Source of the DNA: CmP2 sp052084925
Lineage (GTDB): Bacteria; Actinomycetota; Actinomycetes; Actinomycetales; Micrococcaceae
DNA: 64,000 nucleotides
Direction: 5' to 3'
NCBI GenBank assembly: GCA_052084925.1
Contig: JBQDEV010000006.1
Span: 124,001-188,000 of the forward strand
Of the stretch, positions 44,346 to 53,095 are shown piece after piece. Each line of letters begins with the position of its first letter. Within the stretch, counting starts at the first letter, position 1. A program made the position numbers and the translations under genes. Under the pieces are notes generated by a model. That model saw nothing but the letters and a program-made list of their open reading frames with translations. It made no database searches and was not told the origin of the DNA.

Positions 44346-45602
44346 CTACCGTACGGCAGTAGCGAGCGCCTTTCGTGCAGTGGCAATGACGGAAGCCTGC
44401 TTGCAGAAAGCGAAGCGCATCCACGACCGCAGCGGAGCGTTCACGAGACCGGGGCGGCAGAGAGCGGTCACGGGAATGCCCACCACTCCCACAGACTCTG
44501 CAAGCCAACGTGCCGCCGCGACGGCATCGTCATGGCCCCACGGGGCAAGATCGACGACGGCGAAGTACCCGGACTCTGGAGTGACGGGATCCAAGCCAGC
44601 GTGTTTTAGTCCGGCAACCAGCTCGTCGCGTCGCCGACGATAGCGGTCGCGCTGCTCACCGAGAAAGCTATCACCGTCACGCAGGGCGTAAGCGATCGCG
44701 TGCTGATAGGCGGGGCCCGACGAATAGGTGAGGAACTGCTTGACGGCTCGGATCGCTGCGATCGTCTCGGGCGCGCCCAAGACCCAGCCGATCTTCCACC
44801 CGGTCAACGAGAAAGCCTTGCCAGCCGAGGATACCGTGACCACCTTGTGCCGCACGTCTCGAGAACCGTTCGGGGCGGCAGTACCGGCGGCGAGGGGCAG
44901 ATGCGCTCCGTCATAGACGAGATGCTCGTAGACCTCGTCAGAGAGGACCCAGAGATCATGGCGTCGTGCGATGCCGAGGATCGCATCGCGCAACTGCGCT
45001 GTCAGCACCGCGCCGGTGGGGTTGTGCGGGGTATTCACGACGATCATTGAGGTGCGCGGGGTGATAGCCGCCTCCAGGGCGGACGGGTCGGGGAGGAAAT
45101 CTGGGGCGTTCAAGGGCACCACTACTTGGGTGGCGCCGCGCAGCGCGATCATGGCGGCGTAGGAGTCGTAGAACGGTTCAAAGGTGATGACATCGTCGCC
45201 GGGCTCGACCAGAGCCAGGATGGCCGCGGCGATGCCCTCCGTAGCTCCGGTGGTGATCAGCACCTGATCCTCGGGGGAGTAGTCGATGCTGTAATGGCGT
45301 TGCTGGTGGTCGCTGACGGCTCGACGCAGCTCGGGTAATCCCGTCCCGAGAGCATATTGGTTAGCGTTCGTCGTCCCAGGGCACATCACCAGATCGGCGG
45401 CACGCTGACGGATCCACTCTGGTCCGTCGGTATCGGGAAAGCCCTGCCCGAGGTTTACGGCGTTGTGCCGTGCGGCCAGACTCGTCATCTCCTCGAAGAC
45501 GGTCGGAGCCGGTACTCCCTGTCGGAGGAGTCCGGCGGATTCAGCCGCGCTTTTCCAAAGGCCGGTGGGGTAGGGTCGTGACAAGGAATCCATAGTCTTC
45601 AT
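44346..45602 (-). CDS. Class I/II aminotransferase (DapC/kynurenine aminotransferase-like)
   Basis: PLP-dependent fold-type I aminotransferase, 418 residues from ATG 45602 (MKTMDSLSRP), with GAGG 9 nt upstream; the frame is open to 45659 but that lies inside coaD. Motifs: NLGQGFPDTDGPEWI, ITTGATEGIAAAILAL, the NTPHNPTGAVL loop, DEVYEHLVYDG and the PLP lysine in SSAGKAFSLTGWKIGWVLG. Close relatives act as N-succinyldiaminopimelate aminotransferase or on methionine and aromatic amino acids, and the substrate cannot be told apart here. Its start codon lies 13 nt from that of the divergent coaD. Confidence 0.88.
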   Translation of the reverse strand: MKTMDSLSRPYPTGLWKSAAESAGLLRQGVPAPTVFEEMTSLAARHNAVNLGQGFPDTDGPEWIRQRAADLVMCPGTTNANQYALGTGLPELRRAVSDHQQRHYSIDYSPEDQVLITTGATEGIAAAILALVEPGDDVITFEPFYDSYAAMIALRGATQVVVPLNAPDFLPDPSALEAAITPRTSMIVVNTPHNPTGAVLTAQLRDAILGIARRHDLWVLSDEVYEHLVYDGAHLPLAAGTAAPNGSRDVRHKVVTVSSAGKAFSLTGWKIGWVLGAPETIAAIRAVKQFLTYSSGPAYQHAIAYALRDGDSFLGEQRDRYRRRRDELVAGLKHAGLDPVTPESGYFAVVDLAPWGHDDAVAAARWLAESVGVVGIPVTALCRPGLVNAPLRSWMRFAFCKQASVIATARKALATAVR

Positions 45603-45615
45603 AGTAGGTTGCCTC

Positions 45616-46083
45616 ATGCGTCGAGCAGTTTGCCCTGGGTCATTCGATCCCGTCCACAACGGTCACGTGGAGATCATCGCCAGAGCATCATCGCTCTTCG
45701 ACGAAGTGATCGTCGCAGTCTCGACCAACGTGAACAAGAACTATCGGTTCTCGTTGGATGACCGCATGACGATGATCTCGGAGACGGTTTCGTACCTTCA
45801 AGGCATCACCGTGATGGCGCTCGAGGACGGTCTCATTGCTAACTTCTGTCGTGATCAGGGCGCCAACGCGCTCATCAAAGGAATCCGGAATCCGTTGGAC
45901 GTCGACTATGAAATGCCCATGGCGACCTTCAATCGCCATCTGACGGGCATCGAAACGATTTTCCTCCCCACCGACGGTCGATACGCCCACGTCTCCAGCT
46001 CACTTCTCAAGGAGATTTCGGGGCTTGGCGGGGACATCTCGGAATTTGTTCCGCGATCCGTAGCGCGAAGGCTGGTCCGCTAA
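45616..46083 (+). CDS. coaD: Phosphopantetheine adenylyltransferase
   Basis: Penultimate step of coenzyme A synthesis: 4'-phosphopantetheine plus ATP gives dephospho-CoA. 155 residues. The nucleotidyltransferase HxGH signature is in CPGSFDPVHNGHVEII, followed by RMTMISETV, ALIKGIRNPLDVDYEM and the ISSTxxR-equivalent YAHVSSSLLKEISGLGG. TAGGTT lies 5 nt before the ATG and may be its -10 box; no ribosome binding site is visible. Confidence 0.95.
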   Translation: MRRAVCPGSFDPVHNGHVEIIARASSLFDEVIVAVSTNVNKNYRFSLDDRMTMISETVSYLQGITVMALEDGLIANFCRDQGANALIKGIRNPLDVDYEMPMATFNRHLTGIETIFLPTDGRYAHVSSSLLKEISGLGGDISEFVPRSVARRLVR

Positions 46084-46104
46084 GGACAAGAGTGGTGCGC
46101 CCAT

Positions 46105-46157
46105 TTGGCTCAAAGCATCACGAACGATACACTGGATCCTTGGTTCAATCGATCCAG
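46105..46157 (+). promoter_or_regulatory. Promoter and 5' hairpin of the DUF177-rpmF-rnc-mutM operon
   Basis: TTGGCT (46105-46110), a 17-nt spacer and TACACT (46128-46133). At the expected start of the mRNA an inverted repeat CTGGATC (46132-46138) / GATCCAG (46151-46157) could form a 5' hairpin. The leader is then about 105 nt long before the DUF177 ATG. Confidence 0.5.
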
Positions 46158-46246
46158 CGTGCCCTGATGCCCTTTCATGAGAATGGCGTTGCGCGGTGCG
46201 CGGACTCGGAAACAACGAAGACTGAAATGGGAAAGGAGTCACGACA

Positions 46247-46852
46247 ATGCCATCGACAAGAACGACGTCAACGTCGAGGACTGCCAACCCATGGATCCTC
46301 TCCGTTAATGACCTGGTCCAGAGTCCCGGAAACATGCGCAAGGTGGAGGGCACCTGGCCTGCACCGGAGGCGCTGTCCGTTCCTCTGTTCGGCGTCCCCG
46401 TGGGTGCCGATGTCGATGTCGAGTTGCGACTTGAATCTGTTCACGAGGGAATTCTCGTGTCCGGGCAAGTTACTGCCGACGCCGACGGCGAGTGCTCCCG
46501 TTGCCTCGACCCCCTGCATGAGACCCTGGTAGTTCCAGTGCAGGAGCTGTTCCTCTATGAGCCGGAAGGCGATGAAGAGGATCAGCCGCTGGTGCAGCGT
46601 GACACCGTTGATGTCGAGCCTGTGGTTCGCGATGCTGTGGTGCCCTCGCTGCCGTTCCAGCCGGTGTGTCGGGACGATTGTCAGGGCCTCTGCGCTCATT
46701 GCGGTATCCGTTTGGATGAAGCTCCTGAAGGGCATCATCACGAGCAGGTGGATCCACGCTGGGCAGCCTTGGCGGCGTTTGCGTCCGAACAGGATACCGA
46801 CGACACTGGACTGGAAGAAAAGACCTCCGAACACGAGACAGAAGAGAGATAA
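46247..46852 (+). CDS. DUF177 (YceD-like) protein
   Basis: 201-residue soluble protein. YceD/DUF177 proteins are found next to rpmF in most bacteria and are linked to 23S rRNA or ribosome-protein homeostasis. The cysteine pairs SRCLDPLHE and CRDDCQGLCAHCGIRL form the family zinc-ribbon-like C-terminal motif. The N-terminal ~12 residues are Ser/Thr-rich and the C-terminus is acidic (DTDDTGLEEKTSEHETEE). AAAGGAG lies about 9 nt before the ATG. It is followed 2 nt later by rpmF. Confidence 0.9.
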   Translation: MPSTRTTSTSRTANPWILSVNDLVQSPGNMRKVEGTWPAPEALSVPLFGVPVGADVDVELRLESVHEGILVSGQVTADADGECSRCLDPLHETLVVPVQELFLYEPEGDEEDQPLVQRDTVDVEPVVRDAVVPSLPFQPVCRDDCQGLCAHCGIRLDEAPEGHHHEQVDPRWAALAAFASEQDTDDTGLEEKTSEHETEER

Positions 46853-46854
46853 TC

Positions 46855-47058
46855 GTGGCTGTTCCAAAGCGGAAGATGTCCCGTTCCAACACGCGCTCGC
46901 GCCGTTCGCAGTGGAAGGCCTCGGCCCCCACGCTGATTAAGTCGGTGGAGAACGGTCGCGTCAGCTACCGTCTGCCCCACCAGGCTCAGCTGGTGTCCGA
47001 CTCGGCCGGCACCCCGCTGTTCTACGAGTACAAGGGCCGCAAAGTCGCTGACGCCTGA
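46855..47058 (+). CDS. rpmF: 50S ribosomal protein L32
   Basis: 67-residue ribosomal protein bL32, starting at GTG 46855. The N-terminus AVPKRKMSRSNTRSRRSQWK is diagnostic. The zinc-binding CxxC pairs seen in some L32 proteins are absent, so this is the zinc-free (C-minus) form. Its codon use is clearly biased to C/G-ending codons compared with its neighbours, as expected for a highly expressed gene. Confidence 0.96.
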   Translation: MAVPKRKMSRSNTRSRRSQWKASAPTLIKSVENGRVSYRLPHQAQLVSDSAGTPLFYEYKGRKVADA

Positions 47059-47066
47059 GGTTCTCC

Positions 47067-47798
47067 TTGACGCGTAAACGTACATCGACCTTCGATGACG
47101 AGCGGACAACTCAAGAAGTGACGAAGCATCTCGGAGTTCATATCGAACCCGAGATGCTTCGTCTTGCTTTAACGCACCGCTCCTTCGCCTTTGAGCACGG
47201 GGGAGTGCCCACCAACGAACGCCTGGAATTCCTGGGCGACTCGGTGCTGGGCGTACTTGTGACTGACCACCTGTACCGCAGCCTTCCCGATGAGGCAGAA
47301 AGCTCGCTTGCAAAGCTTCGCGCGTCGGTTGTCTCGACGTTTGCTCTGGCTACGGCTGCTCGTCGGATTGGGATCGGGGTGCACATTCGACTGGGTCAGG
47401 GAGAGATTCGTACCAAGGGCGCCGATAAGGACTCGATTCTGGCTGACACTCTCGAAGCGCTGATCGGCGCGTCGTACATCGAGGGTGGTTTCGATCGAGC
47501 CGGAGAGATTGTTTCGCGGCACATCATCCCGCTTCTCGACGACGACGATGTGATGGGCGCCGGCAAGGACTGGAAGACGCTGGTCCGAATGATCGCCGAG
47601 AATAACGGACTGGGCGATCCCGAGTACCACATCGATTCCACTGGCCCCGATCACGCGCGTTCCTTCTCGGCCACTCTGGTTATTCAGGGAGTCTCGTATG
47701 CGACCGCTCGCGGTGGTTCCAAGAAGGAAGCCGAGCGAGAAGCGGCTCGTGCGAGCTGGGCAGCCGTAAAGGAACTCGATCATGCCGGAGTTGCCTGA
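47067..47798 (+). CDS. rnc: Ribonuclease III
   Basis: Double-strand-specific endoribonuclease for rRNA and mRNA processing. 243 residues from TTG 47067, with GAGG 6 nt upstream. The RNase III signature NERLEFLGDSVLGVLV and the second acidic cluster in DTLEALIGASYIEGGF are present. The C-terminal double-stranded RNA-binding domain ends with GGSKKEAEREAARASWAAV. It overlaps mutM by 17 nt. Confidence 0.95.
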   Translation: MTRKRTSTFDDERTTQEVTKHLGVHIEPEMLRLALTHRSFAFEHGGVPTNERLEFLGDSVLGVLVTDHLYRSLPDEAESSLAKLRASVVSTFALATAARRIGIGVHIRLGQGEIRTKGADKDSILADTLEALIGASYIEGGFDRAGEIVSRHIIPLLDDDDVMGAGKDWKTLVRMIAENNGLGDPEYHIDSTGPDHARSFSATLVIQGVSYATARGGSKKEAEREAARASWAAVKELDHAGVA

Positions 47799-48651
47799 AG
47801 TAGAGGTCGTGCGACGGGGTCTCCAAGAGTGGGCCTGTGACCTCCGCGTCGCTGACGTCGAAGTGCTAGACCACAGGTCTTTTCGACGTCATACGCTCGG
47901 CTCCTCGGACTTCGCTGCACGAGTTACCGATGCGGTCTTCCTGAGAGCGGAGCGTCGAGGCAAGTATCTTTGGCTGCCGCTCGGGGACGCGAACGAAGAG
48001 TCAACATCCCTGGTGGTACACCTCGGTATGAGTGGCCAAATGCTCGTCTCGGAGCGTGGAATACCAGACCAGCGGCATCTACGATGTCGCATGCAGCTGG
48101 ACGGGGGACGCGAACTACGCTTCGTGGATCAACGGATCTTCGGAGGCCTTTTCCTAGATCGGCTCGTCGATGCTGGAGATGGTTCTGACGAACAGGTTCC
48201 GGCGGCGGTATCGCACATAGGCCGTGACCCACTCGACCCACTCTTCAGTATCGAGACAGTCTTCGGACATACACGTCGACGCCGCACGGAAATCAAGCGA
48301 ATCCTACTGGACCAGTCGATCGCTGCCGGCATTGGGAACATCTACGCAGATGAGGCGCTCTGGCAAGCGGGAGTGCACTATGCCACGCCAGCCAACAGCC
48401 TGACCTTGGAAGACGTCGACCGACTCTATACGCGTGCCCGCGAGGTCATGGAGTCGGCGTTGCGGCAGGGTGGGACAAGTTTCGATTCGCTCTATGTCAA
48501 TGTCAACGGCGAGTCTGGGTACTTCTCGCGGAGTTTGGAAGTCTATGGCCGAGAGGGCCAGGCGTGTCGGCGTTGCGGAGAATTGATTGTGCGGGCTGCA
48601 TTCATGAATCGGTCGTCCCATTTCTGCCCCGGGTGCCAGCCTCTCGCTTGA
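47782..48651 (+). CDS. mutM: Formamidopyrimidine-DNA glycosylase
   Basis: Base-excision repair enzyme removing 8-oxoguanine and formamidopyrimidines. 289 residues. N-terminal catalytic MPELPEVEVVRRGL (Pro1 nucleophile after Met removal), a helix-two-turn-helix region with LLDQSIAAGIGNIYADEALW, and a C-terminal zinc finger CRRCGELIVRAAFMNRS then HFCPGCQ. It starts inside the rnc end, so the two are translationally coupled. Confidence 0.95.
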   Translation: MPELPEVEVVRRGLQEWACDLRVADVEVLDHRSFRRHTLGSSDFAARVTDAVFLRAERRGKYLWLPLGDANEESTSLVVHLGMSGQMLVSERGIPDQRHLRCRMQLDGGRELRFVDQRIFGGLFLDRLVDAGDGSDEQVPAAVSHIGRDPLDPLFSIETVFGHTRRRRTEIKRILLDQSIAAGIGNIYADEALWQAGVHYATPANSLTLEDVDRLYTRAREVMESALRQGGTSFDSLYVNVNGESGYFSRSLEVYGREGQACRRCGELIVRAAFMNRSSHFCPGCQPLA

Positions 48652-48795
48652 ATGCGTGCAGCCTCGAGCACCACACCTTGCCTTGTCATGCGGATTTCTT
48701 GCAGGGGGCGTTGGTAGGGTGTGCATATACTTTTTTGGCCGAGTGGCGTGGTGTGCGCTGGCTCGATACGCCGCTGTCGTTGAAGGGACCTTAGT

Positions 48796-49953
48796 TTGTC
48801 ACGTGCACCGAAATCCGTGCCGCGTCGGTTCCGTCGACTCCGGCGGTTACGGCCCGGTCGAGGTAGCGTCTGGGCGACGCTCATTGCTTCGGCCCTCGTG
48901 GTCGCCGTGGCCGGGGTTGGTGCGGTCTCGTTGTTCGCGAATCGGTTGACGACTGAATTCGACGATCGTAGACAAACGGTGGAATCCGGAATCATCCCGG
49001 ATCACGAACCGCTCGAAGACGGGGTACTCAATATCCTGCTGCTTGGTTCTGATTCGCGCGGCGACGCTGAAAATTCAGACGAAGGTGGCGGAGAACGGTC
49101 CGACACGATGATGTTGGTTCATATTCCAGAAGACCGCGAGTCAGCTTACGTGATGTCGATCATGCGTGACCTCTGGGTCAACATTCCCGGCTACGGCCAA
49201 ACGAAGGTCAATGCGGCACTCGACTATGGGGGATACCCCTTGGCGATCGACACCGTGGAAGAACTCGTCGGTGCAGACATCGACCATCTGGCCATCGTGG
49301 ACTTCGACGGCTTCCGGGAGCTGACCACGGCCCTAGGCGGGGTCGAAGTCGATAACCCCATTCCGTTCTCGTCGGGGCAGGTGAACCCTGCGTTCTACCC
49401 GGAGGGCACGATCCGACTTCAAGGCACGGACGCGCTGCGTTTCGTCCGCGAGCGCAAAGCGTTTCTCGACGGCGACTATCAGCGTGTGAAGAATCAGCAG
49501 CTCTTCCTGACTGCAATCATGAGGCAATTGCTTAATGCGGATACACTCACTGATCCGCAGAAGGTTAATGACGTTGTGAACATGTTCACGCCCTTCATTA
49601 CCGTTGATGAGAGTCTCGACGCTTCCACGCTGGTGGACTACGGAATCTCCATGCGTGACCTTCGCGCCTCAAACATCGAGATGTTCACCATCCCCAATGG
49701 CGGCCCAGGAACCACATCCGGCGGTGCCTCTGTGATCTGGCAAGACGAGAACATCATGCCGCGATTGCAGGAAGCCTTCCGCAATGACGACCTAGGGGCC
49801 TTCCTCGAGGCGGAAGGACTGCTCGAGGATGACGAGGATGCAACGGTGAGCCCAGACGCTGATGCGTCCACTAGTCCGTCTGCTGACATTCCGGGAGCCA
49901 CGGAAGAGCCCGAAGACGCTCCTTCCGATGCATCCTCAGCAAGGCAAGGCTGA
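48796..49953 (+). CDS. LytR-CpsA-Psr (LCP) family cell-wall glycopolymer ligase
   Basis: 385 residues. Members transfer polyprenyl-phosphate-linked glycopolymers onto peptidoglycan outside the membrane. TTG 48796 with AAGGGA about 9 nt upstream. Basic N-terminus (RRFRRLRRLRPGRG), one membrane segment (about 29-48), then the LCP domain: LLLGSDSRGD, RSDTMMLVHIP, SIMRDLWVNIPGYG, KVNAALDYGG and LRFVRERKAFLDGDYQRVKNQ. The catalytic Arg and Asp residues are in place. The C-terminus is acidic and Ser/Ala-rich with no LytR_C domain. It opens the glycopolymer locus and fits as its attachment enzyme. Confidence 0.9.
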   Translation: MSRAPKSVPRRFRRLRRLRPGRGSVWATLIASALVVAVAGVGAVSLFANRLTTEFDDRRQTVESGIIPDHEPLEDGVLNILLLGSDSRGDAENSDEGGGERSDTMMLVHIPEDRESAYVMSIMRDLWVNIPGYGQTKVNAALDYGGYPLAIDTVEELVGADIDHLAIVDFDGFRELTTALGGVEVDNPIPFSSGQVNPAFYPEGTIRLQGTDALRFVRERKAFLDGDYQRVKNQQLFLTAIMRQLLNADTLTDPQKVNDVVNMFTPFITVDESLDASTLVDYGISMRDLRASNIEMFTIPNGGPGTTSGGASVIWQDENIMPRLQEAFRNDDLGAFLEAEGLLEDDEDATVSPDADASTSPSADIPGATEEPEDAPSDASSARQG

Positions 49954-49956
49954 TCT

Positions 49957-52920
49957 GTGAGAGTCCAGCTGATCACGCATTCATATTTGCCTGAGAACAC
50001 TCCGCCTCGTCGTCGTTGGGAAACTTTCATCGCTCAGCTGATCGCAGCGGGACATGAGGTCGATGTCATTGCCCCGGTTGGTGACCCCCGATGGCTCAGC
50101 GACGACATCGACGCTGCTGCAGCCGACATGCGGTGGGGGCCCTCCGGGGAGCGCATCATTCGGGTTCCGCGCTTGTCACGTCTCACGGGAAGTCGCGACG
50201 GACGCTTTCTTGCGTCCGTCGTTCAGTCCCTGACGGCGATTCCCGTCGCCCTGGGCGTTGAACGTCCGGAGGTGCTGATCGTTACGCTTCCGGCCTTGCC
50301 TCTGGTGGTGCCGGCCTGGTTACTGGCAAAGGTCCGTGGAAGCGCCCTGGTTGTTGAGATGCGCGATGCCTGGCCGGATCTGGCGTTCGACTCAGGAGTA
50401 AAAGCCGGAGCTCTGTCGACACTCTTGGCGCATTTAGTGACCGGAATTCAACTGCAGGCCGACACCGTAGTCACAGTCACCAGAGGATTCGGCGCGCTGC
50501 TACGCGAGCGCGGTATCGATCCTGTGGTCCATATCGGTAATGGACTCCGCAGGCCTCACTCATGGCCTGATTCCTCACCGCGTGTGCGTACTTCTGGTGA
50601 ACTGAACGTCCTCTACTTGGGCAATCACGGTGAATCACAGGGCCTCGAAACGATCGTGGAAGCAGCTGCGCTCGCACAGCGAGCCGTACCGGGAATCCGA
50701 GTCCGATTCGTCGGCGACGGTACTCAGGTTCAACGGCTGCACGAGATGAACACTTCTTGCGGCAGTCCCGTCGAAATGTTGGCGAGTGTGCCAGCCTCCA
50801 GTGTGGGAGAACACTACGCCTGGGCCGACACATGCATCGTCACGTTGCGTCCGGACTGGCAAAGCTTCGGCTGGACTATTCCCTCGAAGTCCTATGAACT
50901 GATATCGACGGGCAAGCACCTTACCGGAATCGTGACCGGAGAGGCCGCTGAGATACTCAAGGACTACGGCAACGCCCAGGTGATGGCGGCAGATGCTGAG
51001 GTCATTGCTGAGGCCTGGATTCGTATGGCGAAGGACGCGACATCGACACCGTGGTCACCAATCGGTGCAGAGTGGGTTGATCAGCATGCATCACTGCCGA
51101 GGCTCGGAGAACAGATGGCTGCCGTCATTGATGAAACGCAGAAACAGAAGGTGAGAAAGTTGGGACCGAGCGAATCCAAGAGCTCACAGCTGCGTGACAA
51201 CGCCAGTTTGGTCGCCACCACCGTCGGAGACCACTTGACGGATGATCCAATTCTGTTGGCGTTGCAAGTTTCGCGTCGTCTACCGCAGCGGGTTCGGGGA
51301 CCGCTCAGCGCGTTGGGGTCCAAAGTCCACGGAGGAAAGCTTGACCTAGTTCGCGGAGTTTCGCTGGCCGCATCCGGACGATCAAGTGAGCTGCGACAGA
51401 TGGCCCTAAACGCCGTGGATAAGCGTGCATCGGGACGTAGTCTGGCCGCATGGGCCGATGTCCTGATCAACGATGGGCAACCCGACACCGCTGAGTGGAT
51501 CCTAGACCGAATCCGACCGGGTACCCCCGGGCTTGCGCCTGCTCGAGCTCGGTTGGCCTGGTACCGCGGGCAAATGTCGAATGCTGTGCGTCACTTAGAC
51601 TCGGTGAAGTCCCGCCGTCAGCACGACCGACTTGCTTCGGAGCTACGAAGCTATCTGGGGCAGCGTCCGAGCCTTACTAAGGTTGAGAACTTCAGCCCGC
51701 TCTCGGGTCAGGTGTTGCACGTCTTGACGAACTCTCTGCCGCAGACCGGTTCCGGGTATGCACAGCGATCCCACTCGATACTACGTTCGCTCCGTGACCG
51801 AGGATGGAACGTATCAGCCGTGACTCGCCTCGGTTGGCCCGTTCAGACCGGATCCCTGACAGCCGCACATGAAGATGTCGTCGATGGCATCGTCTACCAC
51901 CGACTCTTGCCTCGGCGTCTTGAGAACGGATTCGATGCACGACTTCAACAACAGGCTGAGTTGCTCCTCGATCTCGTCCAAAAAACGCGACCGTCGTTGC
52001 TCCACACCACGACTCACTGGACCAACGCAGTCATTGTCCAAGCTGTCGCAGAAGCGGTTGGTATTCCGTGGGTCTACGAGGTTCGCGGTCAGCTAGCAGA
52101 CACCTGGGCATCGTCACGAGGTAAAGAGGCTCTCTCCTCAGAGCGGTATCGCCTCTTCGTGGAGCGCGAGGACGAAGTTTCACGCCAGGCGAATGCTGTC
52201 GTCACGCTCGGGACTGGAATGCGAACCCGACTCATTGACGCAGGAGTGGACGCGAAGCGTATTCAGATGTGCCCGAATGCCATCGGTGGTGAGTTCTTAG
52301 AGGAACCCGGAAAGCAACTAGATGCGCGTGTGAGGCTGGGCCTTGACCCAGCACTGGAGTACATCGGCACCGTTAGCTCGATCGTTGCGTATGAAGGACT
52401 CGATACCGTCGTTGAGGCTGTTGCTCACCTCGCCGCCACTCGGCCGAAGCTGCGCTTCCTCGTCGTGGGGGACGGAGCGGACCTACCACGCCTGAAAGAG
52501 CGGGCAACCGAGTTGGGGATTTCGGATCGCCTCATTACTCCTGGACGCGTCGATCGATCCTTGGCGCATCTGTACCACCAATCACTGGACGTGTTCGTGG
52601 TACCGAGAAAAGACACTAGCGTCACCCGTGCGGTGACTCCGATGAAACCACTCGAAGCATCTGCGTCGGGACGTCCCGTGGTGGCATCCGACCTGCCTGC
52701 GCTGGCTGAGTTAGTGCAAGACGGAATAACGGGACGCCTGGTGGCTCCAGAGCGACCGGCGGAGTGGGCTTCCGTCATCGACCGACTGCTCGAGAATCCT
52801 GAAACGGCGAGGGACATGGGTGAAGCTGGACGGGCATGGGTTCTTACCGAACGGACCTGGTCGGCGAACGCCGAGAAGTATGACCGTATCTACCAAGAAC
52901 TCATTCGCGAGAGGTCGTGA
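49957..52920 (+). CDS. Double GT4-type glycosyltransferase fusion
   Basis: 987-residue predicted cytoplasmic or membrane-associated glycosyltransferase with two GT-B modules. Module 1 (about 1-390) starts VQLITHSYLPENTPPRRRWE and has VLYLGNHGESQGLETIVEAA and IPSKSYELISTGKHL. A helical, Ser/Leu/Arg-rich linker follows (about 395-580). Module 2 (about 583-987) starts VLHVLTNSLPQTGSGYAQRS and has YIGTVSSIVAYEGLDTVVEA and TPMKPLEASASGRPVVASDL. Single GT4 enzymes are ~400 residues, so this is a fusion. Module 2 is clearly related to the C-terminal module of the gene at 57547. It starts 3 nt after the LCP stop. Sugar and acceptor are unknown. Confidence 0.85.
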   Translation: MRVQLITHSYLPENTPPRRRWETFIAQLIAAGHEVDVIAPVGDPRWLSDDIDAAAADMRWGPSGERIIRVPRLSRLTGSRDGRFLASVVQSLTAIPVALGVERPEVLIVTLPALPLVVPAWLLAKVRGSALVVEMRDAWPDLAFDSGVKAGALSTLLAHLVTGIQLQADTVVTVTRGFGALLRERGIDPVVHIGNGLRRPHSWPDSSPRVRTSGELNVLYLGNHGESQGLETIVEAAALAQRAVPGIRVRFVGDGTQVQRLHEMNTSCGSPVEMLASVPASSVGEHYAWADTCIVTLRPDWQSFGWTIPSKSYELISTGKHLTGIVTGEAAEILKDYGNAQVMAADAEVIAEAWIRMAKDATSTPWSPIGAEWVDQHASLPRLGEQMAAVIDETQKQKVRKLGPSESKSSQLRDNASLVATTVGDHLTDDPILLALQVSRRLPQRVRGPLSALGSKVHGGKLDLVRGVSLAASGRSSELRQMALNAVDKRASGRSLAAWADVLINDGQPDTAEWILDRIRPGTPGLAPARARLAWYRGQMSNAVRHLDSVKSRRQHDRLASELRSYLGQRPSLTKVENFSPLSGQVLHVLTNSLPQTGSGYAQRSHSILRSLRDRGWNVSAVTRLGWPVQTGSLTAAHEDVVDGIVYHRLLPRRLENGFDARLQQQAELLLDLVQKTRPSLLHTTTHWTNAVIVQAVAEAVGIPWVYEVRGQLADTWASSRGKEALSSERYRLFVEREDEVSRQANAVVTLGTGMRTRLIDAGVDAKRIQMCPNAIGGEFLEEPGKQLDARVRLGLDPALEYIGTVSSIVAYEGLDTVVEAVAHLAATRPKLRFLVVGDGADLPRLKERATELGISDRLITPGRVDRSLAHLYHQSLDVFVVPRKDTSVTRAVTPMKPLEASASGRPVVASDLPALAELVQDGITGRLVAPERPAEWASVIDRLLENPETARDMGEAGRAWVLTERTWSANAEKYDRIYQELIRERS

Positions 52921-53095
52921 TTCTGCGAGTAAGACGGCCAGTTCACGACAATCAACATCCCGAATCCGGGTCCACGGAACTCTCTGACCGGTGCCCTATA
53001 CTTGGTCGATGGAAAGCAGGGGCGCGGGTACGGTCGCAAACCTTATTCTTCGGTCCTGAAAGGGACCGGAACCCGAACACGCAAGGAACGATTCT

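Noticed and set aside
52991..53010. Promoter before the nucleotide-sugar dehydrogenase (TATACT at 52997)
   Set aside because: No -35-like hexamer at a fitting distance; noted but not listed as a feature.
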